Source: Cyanidiococcus yangmingshanensis | Lineage: Eukaryota > Rhodophyta > Bangiophyceae > Cyanidiales > Cyanidiaceae | Assembly: GCA_013995675.1 (NCBI GenBank) | Contig: VWRR01000004.1 | Coordinates: 186,001-250,000, forward strand | Direction of reading: 5' to 3' | DNA: 64,000 nucleotides | Program-made: the position numbers and the translations under genes | In this document: positions 32,161 through 42,080 of the stretch, one piece after another | How positions within the stretch are numbered: the first letter of the stretch is position 1 | Layout of the letters: each line of letters opens with the position of its first letter | Notes under the pieces: model-generated | Databases searched by the model: none | Told to the model about the DNA's origin: nothing | Seen by the model: the letters and a program-made list of their open reading frames with translations, nothing else

Positions 32161-33001
32161 ACAGCCTCCCGAAATATGCTCAAAGAGACTAGATTGAACG
32201 GTTTCCAGCGGAACGTTCGAGCGGTCGTGGTGCCACACACCCAAACCTGCACATCACTTGGACTCGAGAGCAGCACTGATCCTCACCGTTTTGTATCCGC
32301 TCTGGTCGCCATGCGGCGTCACCGAATCGTCGGGACGAGCGACTCGGACCCCAGATGGCAGCTGCTCGTGAGTGCAGGGTGTATCTTTGCATTCGAGGAT
32401 TGTGACCCCTGTGGTTGTTCTCTGTCGACGAGCGAATGCTCACGTTTTACCACTGAGCAAAGATGGTCGGTCGCTACAGCCGCATCCAATGCTCCTTCGC
32501 TCCTTCACGCTTGCGACACATGGTCGGCGCTTGTGACACCCATCCACGATTCACGCAGCACGAATACAGCAGAGCCAGCAGCCACGCATTCGTCTAGAAC
32601 GACATGTCTCATGGCACCTCGACTGCGGACATGTTCGCGGATCATCGATGAATATCACCCTGCTCTGCTTCCGTGCTTGCCTATCGCCTCGCTTAAAAAT
32701 GCTCCCTAAAACGAGTTTGGGGTGCTACCTCAAGACTTTCTGCATTCCTCAGCACGCCCCAAACTTGCATCCATGAGAGTACGACAAGTAAAGACATCTG
32801 GCTTCCACTGAATAGACTTTGCGCGTCGGATGACGAACCTGAGGCCCGACAGACGTGCATCGGCTCGCCAACGGGCGCAGGTGCCCGTCGAGTTCCAGTG
32901 CCGAGACATGGCGCAACGAAAGTTGTTCTGGACTCGTTCTTGTTGGCAGGTAACGCAGCCATCATCGAGCGTTGCGCGACAGATGCAGTCAAAAGTGTTT
33001 C
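32161..33001. other. Divergent intergenic region upstream of ELF1
   Basis: A long plus-strand frame (31963-32709) runs antisense to the NTF2-like gene and into this region, but it is Ser/Thr/Arg/Cys-rich without domain features. Otherwise nothing is recognised. Confidence 0.45.
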
Positions 33002-33274
33002 ATGGGCAAACGTAAGAAATCATCCAAACCGATAGTGAAGCGGGTCCAGCCGAAACTGGACAGGACGTTTGATTGTCCGTTTTGCAACCAGCAAAAGGCC
33101 GTCGAAGTTCAGCTGGACCGCGCTACTGTGCCGATGCGTGGTCTCTTGGAGTGCAACGTCTGCGGTGCCAGTTACCAGTGCGCCGTGAACGCTTTAAGTG
33201 AGCCAGTGGATGTGTACTCTGACTGGATAGACACCATTGAGGAGGTGAACGCCGGAGCGCCGACAGAACGTTGA
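33002..33274 (+). CDS. ELF1: Transcription elongation factor ELF1 (ELOF1)
   Basis: Start at 33002 gives MGKRKKSSKPIVKR, the conserved basic N-terminus of ELF1. The 90-residue protein has two CxxC knuckles (C25/C28 in FDCPFCNQQKAV and C51/C54 in LECNVCGASYQC) that form the zinc site, and the typical C-terminal EPVDVYSDWIDTIEEVN. Length and order match the whole family. ELF1 is a nuclear protein that travels with RNA polymerase II, helps it pass nucleosomes, and in yeast and animals supports transcription-coupled repair. No unusual residues. Confidence 0.97.
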   Translation: MGKRKKSSKPIVKRVQPKLDRTFDCPFCNQQKAVEVQLDRATVPMRGLLECNVCGASYQCAVNALSEPVDVYSDWIDTIEEVNAGAPTER

Positions 33275-34009
33275 CGCACTCGCACCATGCACATTTTTTT
33301 TACGAGACACTTCGTTCGTCGTGGAGTGGTCCACAAGTTGAGTCCGAGTCGCTGTGCGCTCGGGCGAGTCCGGGGAAAGCTGGACGATCGGCGGGTGTTG
33401 ATTTTGTGCGTCTTTCACACTTCGAAAAGGAGAGAAAACAACACGACCTGGAACAACAAAGCAACAGCCAAAGCGGTTCGGTGCAGCGACTGAATCCAGC
33501 CCATGGGACCGTTATCCAACCACGGATCATGAGCGCCTTTTTCGCACGCAAATAGAAATGAAACTGGTGTTTTCAGCCTGGGTTTCTATCCTGACGCGAT
33601 CCAAAACGCGCGCTCGAAGACGAGGATATCATGCTGGACACTTCCCTCGAAGCGAGATGTTTCATCCAGACACCACGTTCATTCCTCGAGAGCACCCATT
33701 CGACCTGCTCCCGAAGAGGTATCGACAGAGGCCAGCATCAACCGGTCGAGTGGGGAACGCAACACGGGACCGAAGTCTGTGTCCCAGGCTGACCTCTGCT
33801 ATCGACACGCACCACGGTCGATACGGATGCGAGTATACTGGCCTCAGACAACATTCGGCTTCTGTGGTGACTGCGTCAGGCGAGTATCAGCACTGCCTCT
33901 GAACATGCCGGGGGTCGATCCTGGGCGCTGGCATCTTCGGTGATTGCCGCCCCAACAACGTCCCGGCGCTCCTATCGGTTTCCATTGTCCGTGTGTGCAG
34001 TGGCGTCAT
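33275..34009. other. Convergent intergenic region, one weak frame
   Basis: A plus-strand frame at 33558-33902 (MKLVFSAWVSILTRSKTRAR) is open for 114 codons but lacks recognisable content. The tail-to-tail neighbours are ELF1 and MRD1. Confidence 0.4.
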
Positions 34010-36319
34010 TTAGACTTGCGAATACTCAATGACCAGTTTTCGACCGTAAAAGTGTGTTCCTTGGGCAAGCGCCTTCGCCCGAGCGCTCTCCTGAGGCGTC
34101 GCATAGTCGAGAAAACAGAAGCCGCGCCCACTTCCGTCGAATTTTCGCGGCAGACGGAGCGATTTGAGATGCCCGAACGAGCCAAAGAGCTGTCGGAGCT
34201 CACGTTTGCTCGCCTCAAACGCAATATTCTTGACAATGAGTTTGGTTTGATTCGGAGATTCCGACGGTGTCTCTAACTCGGTTTCGGGTGCTGTCTCTTG
34301 ACTCGCGATATGCTTCACACTCCTTGTGGCCGCTAGTCGATAGCCGTTCAACACAGAGCCGTGAATTGCATTCAGCGCTAGCCAGGCCTCTTCCGGCGAG
34401 CTGAATTCCGCAAACGCATACTTGGTTGGTGCCGTGCTAACTTTGGGTCCGTTCGGCATGTGCGCTCGATCGAGTGGAATTCGCACGACTCTTGGGCGAG
34501 CGCCCAACTGCTCGATATGATCCAGCAACATCGTTTGAGTGGTATCGAGGCTCAAATTACGAATAAGGAGAGACGTCGCCGACCAGTTGGCCGGTGCCTC
34601 TGGCGGGGTATCGTCCGAGGCAGTCGCATGCTTCCCTTCATCGGTCCCGGCGAGCAAACTCGCGCCTGTATCTGAGCCAACGGGTGGGGTTTCCGTCCAG
34701 ACATTACGAGGCGCCCATTCGAGATAGAGCGGCAGCTCGCCATAACGTGTATAAGAGAGGCTTCTGAAGGCTGCTTTCGCTTGGTTTTCGTCCGGAAACT
34801 CTACGATAGCCATGAGACCTCCTGGAGCAATCACGAATCTTCCAATGTGACCGTAACGAGCCAGCTTTGGCTGCAGATCGGATGTTGATGTGCCTGCAGG
34901 AAGATTCTTCATCACAATGGTCGTTCTCGAGAGCTGTTTTCTGTCCAGTGGTTTGTGCTGTCGTTGCTGCTGATCGAGCAGGACCTGAACGTTGACGCCG
35001 CTCTTGGTCAGATGATCCCGGACTTGGTGAAGCAGGCTCGATTCAGCAACCGCGAGCCGAACAGCAGCAGAGACGCCTGGCTCATGAGTATCCGTTCCGA
35101 TAAATTGTCCCTTGGATGCGTGCAATCTGCTCGAGGCTGTCTCCAGCACCGCGTCGGCACTGATGAAAAAAGGATTCCAGGCAACGGTGTCTTTTGTTGA
35201 GCCCGCGTCCTCTCTGCGCTGTCGTTTGCGCTCCTGGCTAAAGCTCCAATGCTGACCTCGCTCTGCAACATTTTGCTTCTGTCGTCGTTCGAATCGATCA
35301 GGTTCTGCAGGCATGATGTGCAATAGACGTCCCTGGAAAACGGTCCGGTCTAGGGTATCGATGGCTTTCTGCGCATCCGCAGCAGAGGCAAAACGTATAA
35401 ACGCGGTGCCAAGGAAACGCCCACTCTCCCGATCCTTCACCATATGAACATCTTCGGGGTGACTGATTGGTTCGAAAAGTTCCTCCAAATCTTCGACGGT
35501 AGCAGTGAAACTCAAATTTCGAATAAAAATGCGGTTGCTCTGACACAACATACCAGCAGCAGAGTCTGGAGGAACCGCTGCGACCGTCCTGGCTGTATCA
35601 TCAACCGCATCAGCCTCGATCATCATTGAAGTAGGTGTTTCTTCCGAACCCCTATCCAGATGCATTGTTTTGGATGCCGTATCCGACATGGTTTGTTTCT
35701 TCGCGGACGCAGCATCGACTGGGGGACTTGGTTCCACTAGGCGTCCCCTCACCTCCAGTGGGTCTCTGTGGCGGTGCTCGTTCTTACGATGCTCGCTCGT
35801 CCCCGGTGTCGTTTGCGGGGCCAACCTCAAGCCAGCACCAGTAACCTGGTGGAACCTCGATGACTCCGAGCGCTCAAGATCGACAGCCTCGTCACTGTTG
35901 TGTTGGTTGTCTTCAGCGACACCATTGTACGGAGCAGCAGCGAGCTCAGGGTCGTGCTCAGCCGCCGATCGCGCCTGTTCAGCACGGGCCTTTCGCAATA
36001 CCTCTCGCACAGGACCTGCACAAACGCTCTTTTTCGCGGAACGTTGTTGCGCTGCAAGCGCCGAGGCTGTAGGCGGCAACGCAAAGTCAACCGTGATACG
36101 GCGAGTATCCAAAAAAGTCAAGTGGAAGAAGGCTTTGGCCGCGGCAGCCTCCTCAGCCGTGCGAAAGCCAACAAACCCAAACTGTCTCGATTGCCCCCCC
36201 AGCGTCCGACAAACACGGGCGTCCGTCACCTCTCCGGTTTTCGAAAAATGCGCACGTAGTCGCTCCTCGTTGACGTAAGGAGCGAAACCTTTCACGATGA
36301 GTCGTGTCGTTTCTCGCAT
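34010..36319 (-). CDS. MRD1: MRD1/RBM19, multiple-RRM pre-rRNA processing factor
   Basis: An intact 769-residue protein with five RRMs: (1) TRLIVKGFAPYVNEERLRAH at the N-terminus, (2) NRIFIRNLSFTATVEDLEEL in the middle, (3) TTIVMKNLPAGTSTSDLQPK, (4) TSLLIRNLSLDTTQTMLLDH, (5) TKLIVKNIAFEASKRELRQL with RNP1 GRGFCFLDY, and a terminus close to the last RRM. Long acidic/Ser-rich linkers separate RRM1 and RRM2. The spacing and the very conserved 'KLIVKNI.FE....ELR.LF' of the last RRM are those of yeast Mrd1 (five RRMs). Mrd1 binds pre-rRNA and the U3 region in the 90S pre-ribosome in the nucleolus and is needed for 18S rRNA release. ATG at 36319 sits directly before RRM1. Confidence 0.9.
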   Translation of the reverse strand: MRETTRLIVKGFAPYVNEERLRAHFSKTGEVTDARVCRTLGGQSRQFGFVGFRTAEEAAAAKAFFHLTFLDTRRITVDFALPPTASALAAQQRSAKKSVCAGPVREVLRKARAEQARSAAEHDPELAAAPYNGVAEDNQHNSDEAVDLERSESSRFHQVTGAGLRLAPQTTPGTSEHRKNEHRHRDPLEVRGRLVEPSPPVDAASAKKQTMSDTASKTMHLDRGSEETPTSMMIEADAVDDTARTVAAVPPDSAAGMLCQSNRIFIRNLSFTATVEDLEELFEPISHPEDVHMVKDRESGRFLGTAFIRFASAADAQKAIDTLDRTVFQGRLLHIMPAEPDRFERRQKQNVAERGQHWSFSQERKRQRREDAGSTKDTVAWNPFFISADAVLETASSRLHASKGQFIGTDTHEPGVSAAVRLAVAESSLLHQVRDHLTKSGVNVQVLLDQQQRQHKPLDRKQLSRTTIVMKNLPAGTSTSDLQPKLARYGHIGRFVIAPGGLMAIVEFPDENQAKAAFRSLSYTRYGELPLYLEWAPRNVWTETPPVGSDTGASLLAGTDEGKHATASDDTPPEAPANWSATSLLIRNLSLDTTQTMLLDHIEQLGARPRVVRIPLDRAHMPNGPKVSTAPTKYAFAEFSSPEEAWLALNAIHGSVLNGYRLAATRSVKHIASQETAPETELETPSESPNQTKLIVKNIAFEASKRELRQLFGSFGHLKSLRLPRKFDGSGRGFCFLDYATPQESARAKALAQGTHFYGRKLVIEYSQV

Positions 36320-36349
36320 TGATGTTTCGTTACTCTCAATATTCTAGAC

Positions 36350-36900
36350 TCATCTCACCCATATCGCTGCATTTTCCGCAGTGGTATCGATGAAAACAGA
36401 TATGATCTTGTTCCTTTCGCAGAAATCGTCTGGTTTCTGCTCCGATCGCACCCCGTGATAACAACAAAGCAGACTGGCGATGGTGCGCCTGCAACGGGTT
36501 GGCGGCCCATCGAGCGCTGCAATCCGCTCGGCCAGCGACGTGCTCGATACTGGAGAGCCAGCCAGTTCGTGCTGCCTCCAATGCAACTCGTTTGACGCGC
36601 TCCATGAGATACGGAACACTTCACCATCCATAGATCGGGTGATCTGAAGATGTGAGCGGATGCATTCCTACATCTCAGATCCCTGAATTTCCGGAACCAG
36701 ATACGAGCAGCCAGTCTCTGAGGACGACGGAGACCGACCGATTCTCCAGCGTGCAGAGTGCCAAAAACCACGGATCTGATCAGCTCTGCGCATGGACACG
36801 CGACTGGGCGTGCCTCGGCTCGTCCAATGTCCAGATAGACCCCTGAATGCAAGACAGCATGTTTAGACTCGATCATATAGTGCACAGAGCCGATCCGCAT
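36350..36900 (-). CDS. Possible unknown protein (~183 aa), two +1 shifts
   Basis: The first ATG in the opening frame is at 36900 (MRIGSVHYMIESKHAVLHSG). Joining across extra bases in CC (near 36612) and GG (near 36532) gives ...LWMVKCS, then YLMERVKRVALEAARTGWLS and SIEHVA, then RIAALDGPPTRCRRTIASLL, EQKPDDFCERNKIISVFIDT and a C-terminus ENAAIWVR. The second half is convincingly protein-like and helical; the first half is less so. It ends 30 bases before the MRD1 start on the same strand. Family unknown. Confidence 0.4.
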
Positions 36901-37187
36901 ACGCTCGTATTGAATCAAATGGCAATGACCTCATCAATGATTGCCTCTCTGTGCAGCAGTGACTCTGGATTGATTCGTGATTGATCAGCATTCGTGTGAT
37001 GCGTTCGTGAGCATTGAACGCGAGAGGTCGCCGCGCCGAGCAGCACTTGCGAGCCGTCTCGCGATCATCGGGCGGGCGATCGCGCTCGTCGCAGCGTCTC
37101 TCGGCGCGCCGTGCGAAATGAGAACGCCTCGTTACAGCAGTAGGGCGACGATACCGCTGCATTGGTAACGGCTCGCGCTTTGCCTCT

Positions 37188-38378
37188 ATGACTCCTCATC
37201 TTCTTGGGAGTGTGGTTTCCTCAATGACGTTCATTAGTGCTGGTGTGGTGCAGTCTCGGACTATTGGCTCTAGGAAAAGTTTGAGCATCGTTTCGTCTGG
37301 CTATTCGAGAGCTAGAGTGGCTGCTGGTGTGCTCGGCGTTCGCGCCGTGCTCTCCCTACCTATGACGCTTGGCCAGTGGATTCTTCAACAGGAAAGACAA
37401 CATCCGGAGACAGCGGACCTGGCGCCGTTGATTACAGCGACTGCAACAGCAGGGAAACAGATCGCGTCGTTGGTTGCTCGAGCCGGCGTCAGCAACCTGA
37501 CTGGAACCCAGGGCTCGACGAACGTGCAGGGTGAAGAGCAGAAAAAGCTGGACGTTTTGACCAATGAGGTATTAAAGAACGCGCTTCGTTCTACAGGGAA
37601 GCTGGGGGTGCTGGCTTCAGAGGAGGAGGATGAGCCAGTCTCGCTCATGGAGGAGGCGTATGCTGGAGATTTTATCGCTGCATTTGATCCCCTGGATGGT
37701 TCCTCGAATCTGGACGCTGCGATTGCGACTGGAACTATTTTTGGGGTGATGCGCTCGGGCGAGCAGTGCCTCACAGGCCCGGATGATGCGAGCATCAACC
37801 AGAGGCAGATGCAGTGCATGGTTCAAACGCTGCAGCCGGGGGCCAATCTCGTCGCGGCAGGCTATATCCTGTACTCCTCCTCGGTTATATTCATGCTCTC
37901 GATCGGTCATGGTGTGCAGGGATTCTCACTGGACCCAGCCATCGGGGAATTCGTGCTCACACATCCGAATGTTCGCATTCCTACTCGCGGCAAGATCTAC
38001 TCCTTCAACGAAGCGAACTCAGACAACTGGGATCCAGTCCTCCAGGATTACATCCGCTCGATGAAAAAAAGAGGGTACTCTTCGCGGTACATTGGTTCGC
38101 TCGTTGGAGATGTCCATCGGACGCTCATTTACGGCGGCGTTTTCGGGTATCCAGCGGACAAGAAGAATCCGAATGGGAAGCTCCGCCTGCTCTACGAATG
38201 CGCGCCTATGGCGTTTCTCATGGAACAGGCGGGGGGCATCGCAACAACGGGCAAGCAACGGATTCTGGACATCGTTCCACAGGGTGTGCATCAGCGCGAG
38301 CCGCTTATCTGCGGAAGCTCAGCTGATGTACAGGACCTGCTGACGATGTATGAGCGTTCGGTAACCATGCGGAGCTGA
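37188..38378 (+). CDS. FBP: Fructose-1,6-bisphosphatase, plastid form
   Basis: An intact 396-residue protein. Residues 1-55 are a Ser/Val/Arg-rich transit-like region. The catalytic domain has DPLDGSSNLD (167-176, metal ligands), SSVIFMLSIGHGVQGFSLDP, GKIYSFNEANSDNWD, YIGSLVGDVHRTLIYGGVFG, NGKLRLLYECAPMAFLMEQA and DIVPQGVHQREPL. The product hydrolyses fructose-1,6-bisphosphate to fructose-6-phosphate, here most likely in the Calvin cycle. Between GVMRSGEQC and QTLQPGANLV lies an insert with Cys194 and Cys210, at the positions of spinach C153 and C173, the redox disulfide reduced by thioredoxin f. The third plant Cys (C178) is absent (QTLQPG in place of NVCQPG). Light/redox control through one disulfide is therefore plausible. 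Confidence 0.95.
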   Translation: MTPHLLGSVVSSMTFISAGVVQSRTIGSRKSLSIVSSGYSRARVAAGVLGVRAVLSLPMTLGQWILQQERQHPETADLAPLITATATAGKQIASLVARAGVSNLTGTQGSTNVQGEEQKKLDVLTNEVLKNALRSTGKLGVLASEEEDEPVSLMEEAYAGDFIAAFDPLDGSSNLDAAIATGTIFGVMRSGEQCLTGPDDASINQRQMQCMVQTLQPGANLVAAGYILYSSSVIFMLSIGHGVQGFSLDPAIGEFVLTHPNVRIPTRGKIYSFNEANSDNWDPVLQDYIRSMKKRGYSSRYIGSLVGDVHRTLIYGGVFGYPADKKNPNGKLRLLYECAPMAFLMEQAGGIATTGKQRILDIVPQGVHQREPLICGSSADVQDLLTMYERSVTMRS

Positions 38379-38799
38379 TTTTTTTGGCGGAATACCGCGT
38401 GCCAACACGTGTCCAAAGACAGGCTTCTGAGGATGCCCGGAACCGAAGCCCGTTCTCCGAACGAAAGAGGAAAAGGCTTTCTGGATATGCCAGACCAGGA
38501 GCGTGACCTCCCACAACCAGCAGTTGTGTGTGCGAGCCCCCTACAAATCTGAGGCGAGCGATCGTGGGCGCTGTCGATGGAACGACGATCCTGAACGAAG
38601 CATAGAACATATCTTTTATCTGGCGTGCACCAGCGATCGGAATGAAGTGGCTCACGTCTTTGTTGTGCGTGCGAAGCAACTCTTTCGGCCCGCTGGATGC
38701 TCCAGCGCTCTGCGGGGCTGCTGATCCTCCCTCCGTAAAGCCGAGCATGACATAGGAGCCATTTGGGATAGAACAACTAGCTGGATATCTACTGCGCAT
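38305..38799 (-). CDS. Unknown protein (164 aa), overlapping the FBPase 3' end
   Basis: ATG at 38799 opens MRSRYPASCSIPNGSYVMLG. Further blocks are ELLRTHNKDVSHFIPIAGAR, QIKDMFYASFRIVVPSTAPT, IARLRFVGGSHTQLLVVGGH and YPESLFLFRSENG, a pattern of beta-strands that looks like a real globular domain. The last ~70 bases lie antisense to the end of FBPase, so the true C-terminus may be in another frame. The frame also remains protein-like for ~15 residues upstream of the ATG. No family recognised. Confidence 0.48.
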   Translation of the reverse strand: MRSRYPASCSIPNGSYVMLGFTEGGSAAPQSAGASSGPKELLRTHNKDVSHFIPIAGARQIKDMFYASFRIVVPSTAPTIARLRFVGGSHTQLLVVGGHAPGLAYPESLFLFRSENGLRFRASSEACLWTRVGTRYSAKKISSAWLPNAHTSSAGPVHQLSFRR

Positions 38800-39330
38800 T
38801 GACGAGGCGCCCGAATCATCACCTGAAACGGCGACTTGGTTTGAACGATTTTCCTACTCAAGCGCGTTCATCATATGTTGATCGCATACCCGTCGGTCTT
38901 GCGGAATCCGACTGGGCCCCAATCGGATCTCTTGTGACCTTGGATACGTTTGAGCGTTTGTTTGACTCCGCTCGTTATCGACACAAGCATAGAGGTTTCG
39001 CAGAGACGAACGCTTTTGGAATCTTCATCGAAATGATGGTTCGCTCGTCCCGCCTTTGCTCCGAAGCGAGCAACATCTAGCAACCCAATGACTGTACTTT
39101 GAGACAGCGCTGGAATGAGAGCCCAAACCAGGTGAGCGCATGCAAGGCCGGAGCCCGACAGCAACATCACAGGGCTGCGACGTGACTTGGGGTCGCTGCT
39201 CTGAAAGCAGCCCGCTTCCACTGCGCTTGTCGGGTTAAGGCATTGTCGCGAATCGCTCTACAGAAAACGCTCTGCGGTTGGCAAAAGGAGAATACCGGAA
39301 GAGAGCTGATCTAGAATGAGCGATTGCGTT
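38800..39330. other. Intergenic, nothing firm
   Basis: Possible minus-strand frames are short and carry no recognisable domain. Confidence 0.4.
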
Positions 39331-39735
39331 CTATACTACCGCTGGTCTTTCTTCATATACCGCTGAATCTGAATCGATCGGGACTGAAGACATCTTCGAG
39401 GCAGAATCTCGATACTTATCTTTCAGAATCGATTGAATCCCGTTGGGGTCACTAGCGATGCATGACTCGATTGCTCGTGTCTTGGAGGCATTTTCGGTGC
39501 TGTCTACGGAATCGCCCTCCGAGAGGGGACCCCGACTGGATCGACGTTGAGCTCGCCAAGAAAACAACTTGGAAAATGCGTCCTTCAGCCGCCGAGTTGC
39601 TGGGGCCCATTCAAACACTGGTGTGCATTCTGCTCCGTTACGTTCCCGAAATCTCCCAATGAGAATGATTTGATCTGAGCACTGTGTCGACAGTGCGCTA
39701 TACAGTGCATGGCTTGCAAGTTTCGTCAACGACAC
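39331..39735 (-). CDS. Possible small unknown protein lacking an in-frame ATG near its start
   Basis: The open frame reads KLASHALYSALSTQCSDQII, then FEWAPATRRLKDAFSKLFSW, and a polar Ser/Asp-rich C-terminus. Its composition is protein-like, but no upstream ATG exists in frame before a TGA. Just upstream, the same frame holds a presequence-like MDIRRVLRSIATSVPFHASM ended by that stop. Either the gene is disturbed there or the frame is chance. Function unknown. Confidence 0.3.
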   Translation of the reverse strand: MSLTKLASHALYSALSTQCSDQIILIGRFRERNGAECTPVFEWAPATRRLKDAFSKLFSWRAQRRSSRGPLSEGDSVDSTENASKTRAIESCIASDPNGIQSILKDKYRDSASKMSSVPIDSDSAVYEERPAVV

Positions 39736-40261
39736 AGCGTAGTGCCGCTGGCTTGCTCCGATTCACTTCAACACGTTGTGCATGGAAGCGTGGAAAGGCA
39801 CACTTGTTGCAATGCTTCGTAGCACTCGCCGAATATCCATCGAGCTACCATGGCTTTCCACAAACAACACTTTGATCTCCATACGATGCGTTTTAGGGAT
39901 AGCTGTACAACTTCCTACGCAATGCCGGGTACATCAAAGTTGGTGACTGTACAGAAGTATTGGGCTGATTCCCCGGCCAGCCCTTTGCAGACCGCGTGAC
40001 GTGCGCAACTTCTTGCATATCGCTCGACGGTCCCACAGACGTCAAGATCCCTGATCGATATCGATCGCTTTCGAATGCGGTCATTACTTTTGGCTCGGAA
40101 TTGTACCTACTCTCGAAAAGTTATTGGTTATCAAATTGCTGCTCCGGCTTCGAATTCCTCGCCAGGTACACGCCTCGAGACAGTTTCAGCGGAACGGCGC
40201 CTATATCCCTTCGAGTGCCTCCTGTTCAACAACATTGACGCGAGGCCCGATGAGATGTTGC
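39736..40261. other. Intergenic, nothing recognised
   Basis: Downstream of SCO1 on the minus strand. No protein, RNA or repeat found. Confidence 0.45.
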
Positions 40262-41074
40262 CTAGGTCGCCGTCGATCCGACCTGTTGCAGATGACGCTC
40301 AATTCGCAAAGCCATCTCTTCTGCACTCACGTTCTTTCCAAAGTAGTCTAGAAGCGACCCATCCGGGCCCATCAGGTAAGTAATGATGCTATGGTCGACC
40401 AGATAGTCGCTTTCAGATTCGTCAGTTTTCATGTAGTAGACCCGGAAAGCTTTGGCTGCGGCTGCACACTGTTCAGCACTCCCAGTGAGGCCGACGAAGC
40501 GTCCATCGAAATCCTCATTACTGAGAAACTCATTCATAGCGGCGGGTGTATCCCGTTCCGGGTCGACTGAGACAAACAGCGGAACCAGTGTCGCAGAGAG
40601 GCGATCGCGTCCGACTCGCTTGTCGAGTAGCGCAAGCGCTTTGCTGATTTTGGTGATTTCATCAGGACACACATCTGGACAGTGGGTAAAACCAAAATAG
40701 ATGAGCGGAAACCGGCCTCTAAAGTCGGCGTCTGTCACCTCTCGTTGCGTGCGAGCGTCAACAAGTCGGAACGGCCCGCCGATGGCTGGCTTTCCAGCAC
40801 TCGCTGCACTGGCTTGTGCAGCTGCTTGTCGCTCAAGCTCCACGGCTTTGCGCTCCTTCTGTTGCCAGTACACGAACCCAACGCCAATGCCGACACCCGT
40901 GGCCACCGCGAGCGACCGCCAAGTGACAGGGCCTCGACGCGAAGCGCTTGAGGCAGGCTTCTGCAGCGGTTCGTTCCCCAACTCTGGCTTTGTGCTGTGA
41001 GGTCTTCGGTTGAAGCGCGCACTGATGCGACGCAGAGACCGCTGCAGACGCTGCGCAGCGCCAGCTCGTAACAT
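40262..41074 (-). CDS. SCO1: SCO1-type mitochondrial copper chaperone
   Basis: Taking the ATG at 41074 gives 270 residues starting MLRAGAAQRLQRSLRRISAR, a classical Arg-rich mitochondrial presequence. A single membrane helix follows at about 54-70 (SLAVATGVGIGVGFVYW). The thioredoxin-like domain in the intermembrane space contains GGPFRLVDARTQREVTDADF, IYFGFTHCPDVCPDE with the copper cysteines C132 and C136 (CxxxC), VSVDPERDTPAAM, and the copper ligand H228 in DYLVDHSIITYLMGPDGSLL. All three copper ligands are present. SCO proteins deliver copper to the CuA site of cytochrome oxidase subunit 2 and act in its thiol redox control. Confidence 0.95.
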   Translation of the reverse strand: MLRAGAAQRLQRSLRRISARFNRRPHSTKPELGNEPLQKPASSASRRGPVTWRSLAVATGVGIGVGFVYWQQKERKAVELERQAAAQASAASAGKPAIGGPFRLVDARTQREVTDADFRGRFPLIYFGFTHCPDVCPDEITKISKALALLDKRVGRDRLSATLVPLFVSVDPERDTPAAMNEFLSNEDFDGRFVGLTGSAEQCAAAAKAFRVYYMKTDESESDYLVDHSIITYLMGPDGSLLDYFGKNVSAEEMALRIERHLQQVGSTAT

Positions 41075-41115
41075 GAAAGCGGGTAAACGCACCAACAAGT
41101 CAATATCGTGGGAGT

Positions 41116-41653
41116 TTAGAGAGCGGTTCTCCTCGGTCGAGATCTAGAAGCTTGCTCTTCGGCGACGCGGCCCCGTGGCCTAAAGCGAAACCAAAGACAC
41201 ATTTTTGTTCCCAATGGAAGCTCGATATCGCTCATAGTGCTTTGACATGGTATTTTTCCCGTGGGTGTCCAAAGCATGTCATGTTTCTGAGAGCGAAATC
41301 TGTTGGCATGAGGGTGCCCAGTTGCTGCACCGAATGCATCGTGACGTACAAAAGTATGGACGCTCAAACGAGTGGTTCTCGCCGGGAACAAGCATGAAGC
41401 ACAGGCAGACGACACGCTCTTGAGGTATTTCTGATGCAAATGATTCGAAACGCTCTGAAGACTTTTGTGCTGAAACCTTTTCTGACGGCATGTTTCGATT
41501 GCCCATAGAAACAGCGTCGATCGACGACGGTGCAGAACGCGTGGATGTATTCGATTTCCCCTCCTGTGTGCATACCGTGTGCGACGACTCGGTAGATGCT
41601 GATCGAGCCTGTTGGCTCAACTGAAGATGTAGCAGGCAATGATTACTCAGCAT
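41116..41653 (-). CDS. Doubtful small unknown protein, one +1 shift
   Basis: Two minus-strand frames join at a GG near 41386 to give about 178 residues: ...SERFESFASEIPQERVVCLC, then LVPARTTRLSVHTFVRHDAF, GAATGHPHANRFRSQKHDML and IELPLGTKMCLWFRF. The content is moderately protein-like but has no family, and it would end about 40 bases before the SCO1 ATG on the same strand, which is tight. Reported as weak. Confidence 0.25.
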
Positions 41654-42080
41654 GACCCATGAGCCCTTTCATCAGGACGTCATGATTCAGCGCATGACTG
41701 GGCTGACCTTGCCGCAGAGCTGGTCATCCTATGAAGCCAACGAGTTGAAGCGCACAAGCTAGCCCGTCAACGTTATTCTTTCAGTGCGAGGTGCCACCAA
41801 ATCAAGCGCGCCGTCCAAAAGCTGTTTGCAACAAACCATTTTTTTGAAGAATCCTTGTTCGTACTTGGAAATCGTTGCGATGCATTTGTCTCCAGTCTCC
41901 GCTGGATGGTGCCAACGAAGGTTTCAAAACGAATAGCGATTCACGAATGAGCACTGCAGACTTGTATGTCCTATGGGCCAGCTCTTTATGGTCCTAGACC
42001 CGGTGTCCTCGCCGGAACATTCAGAGGAAGCATTACCTGCAACATTCATACTCAAGCCGTCCTAGCAACCCAAGGCTCTT
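41654..42080. other. Intergenic, nothing recognised
   Basis: No gene or structure recognised between the doubtful frame and the tandem repeat. Confidence 0.4.

Noticed and set aside
31963-32709. 248-codon plus-strand open frame
   Set aside because: It runs antisense to the NTF2-like gene, is rich in Ser/Thr/Arg/Cys and has no domain features; it looks like a shadow.
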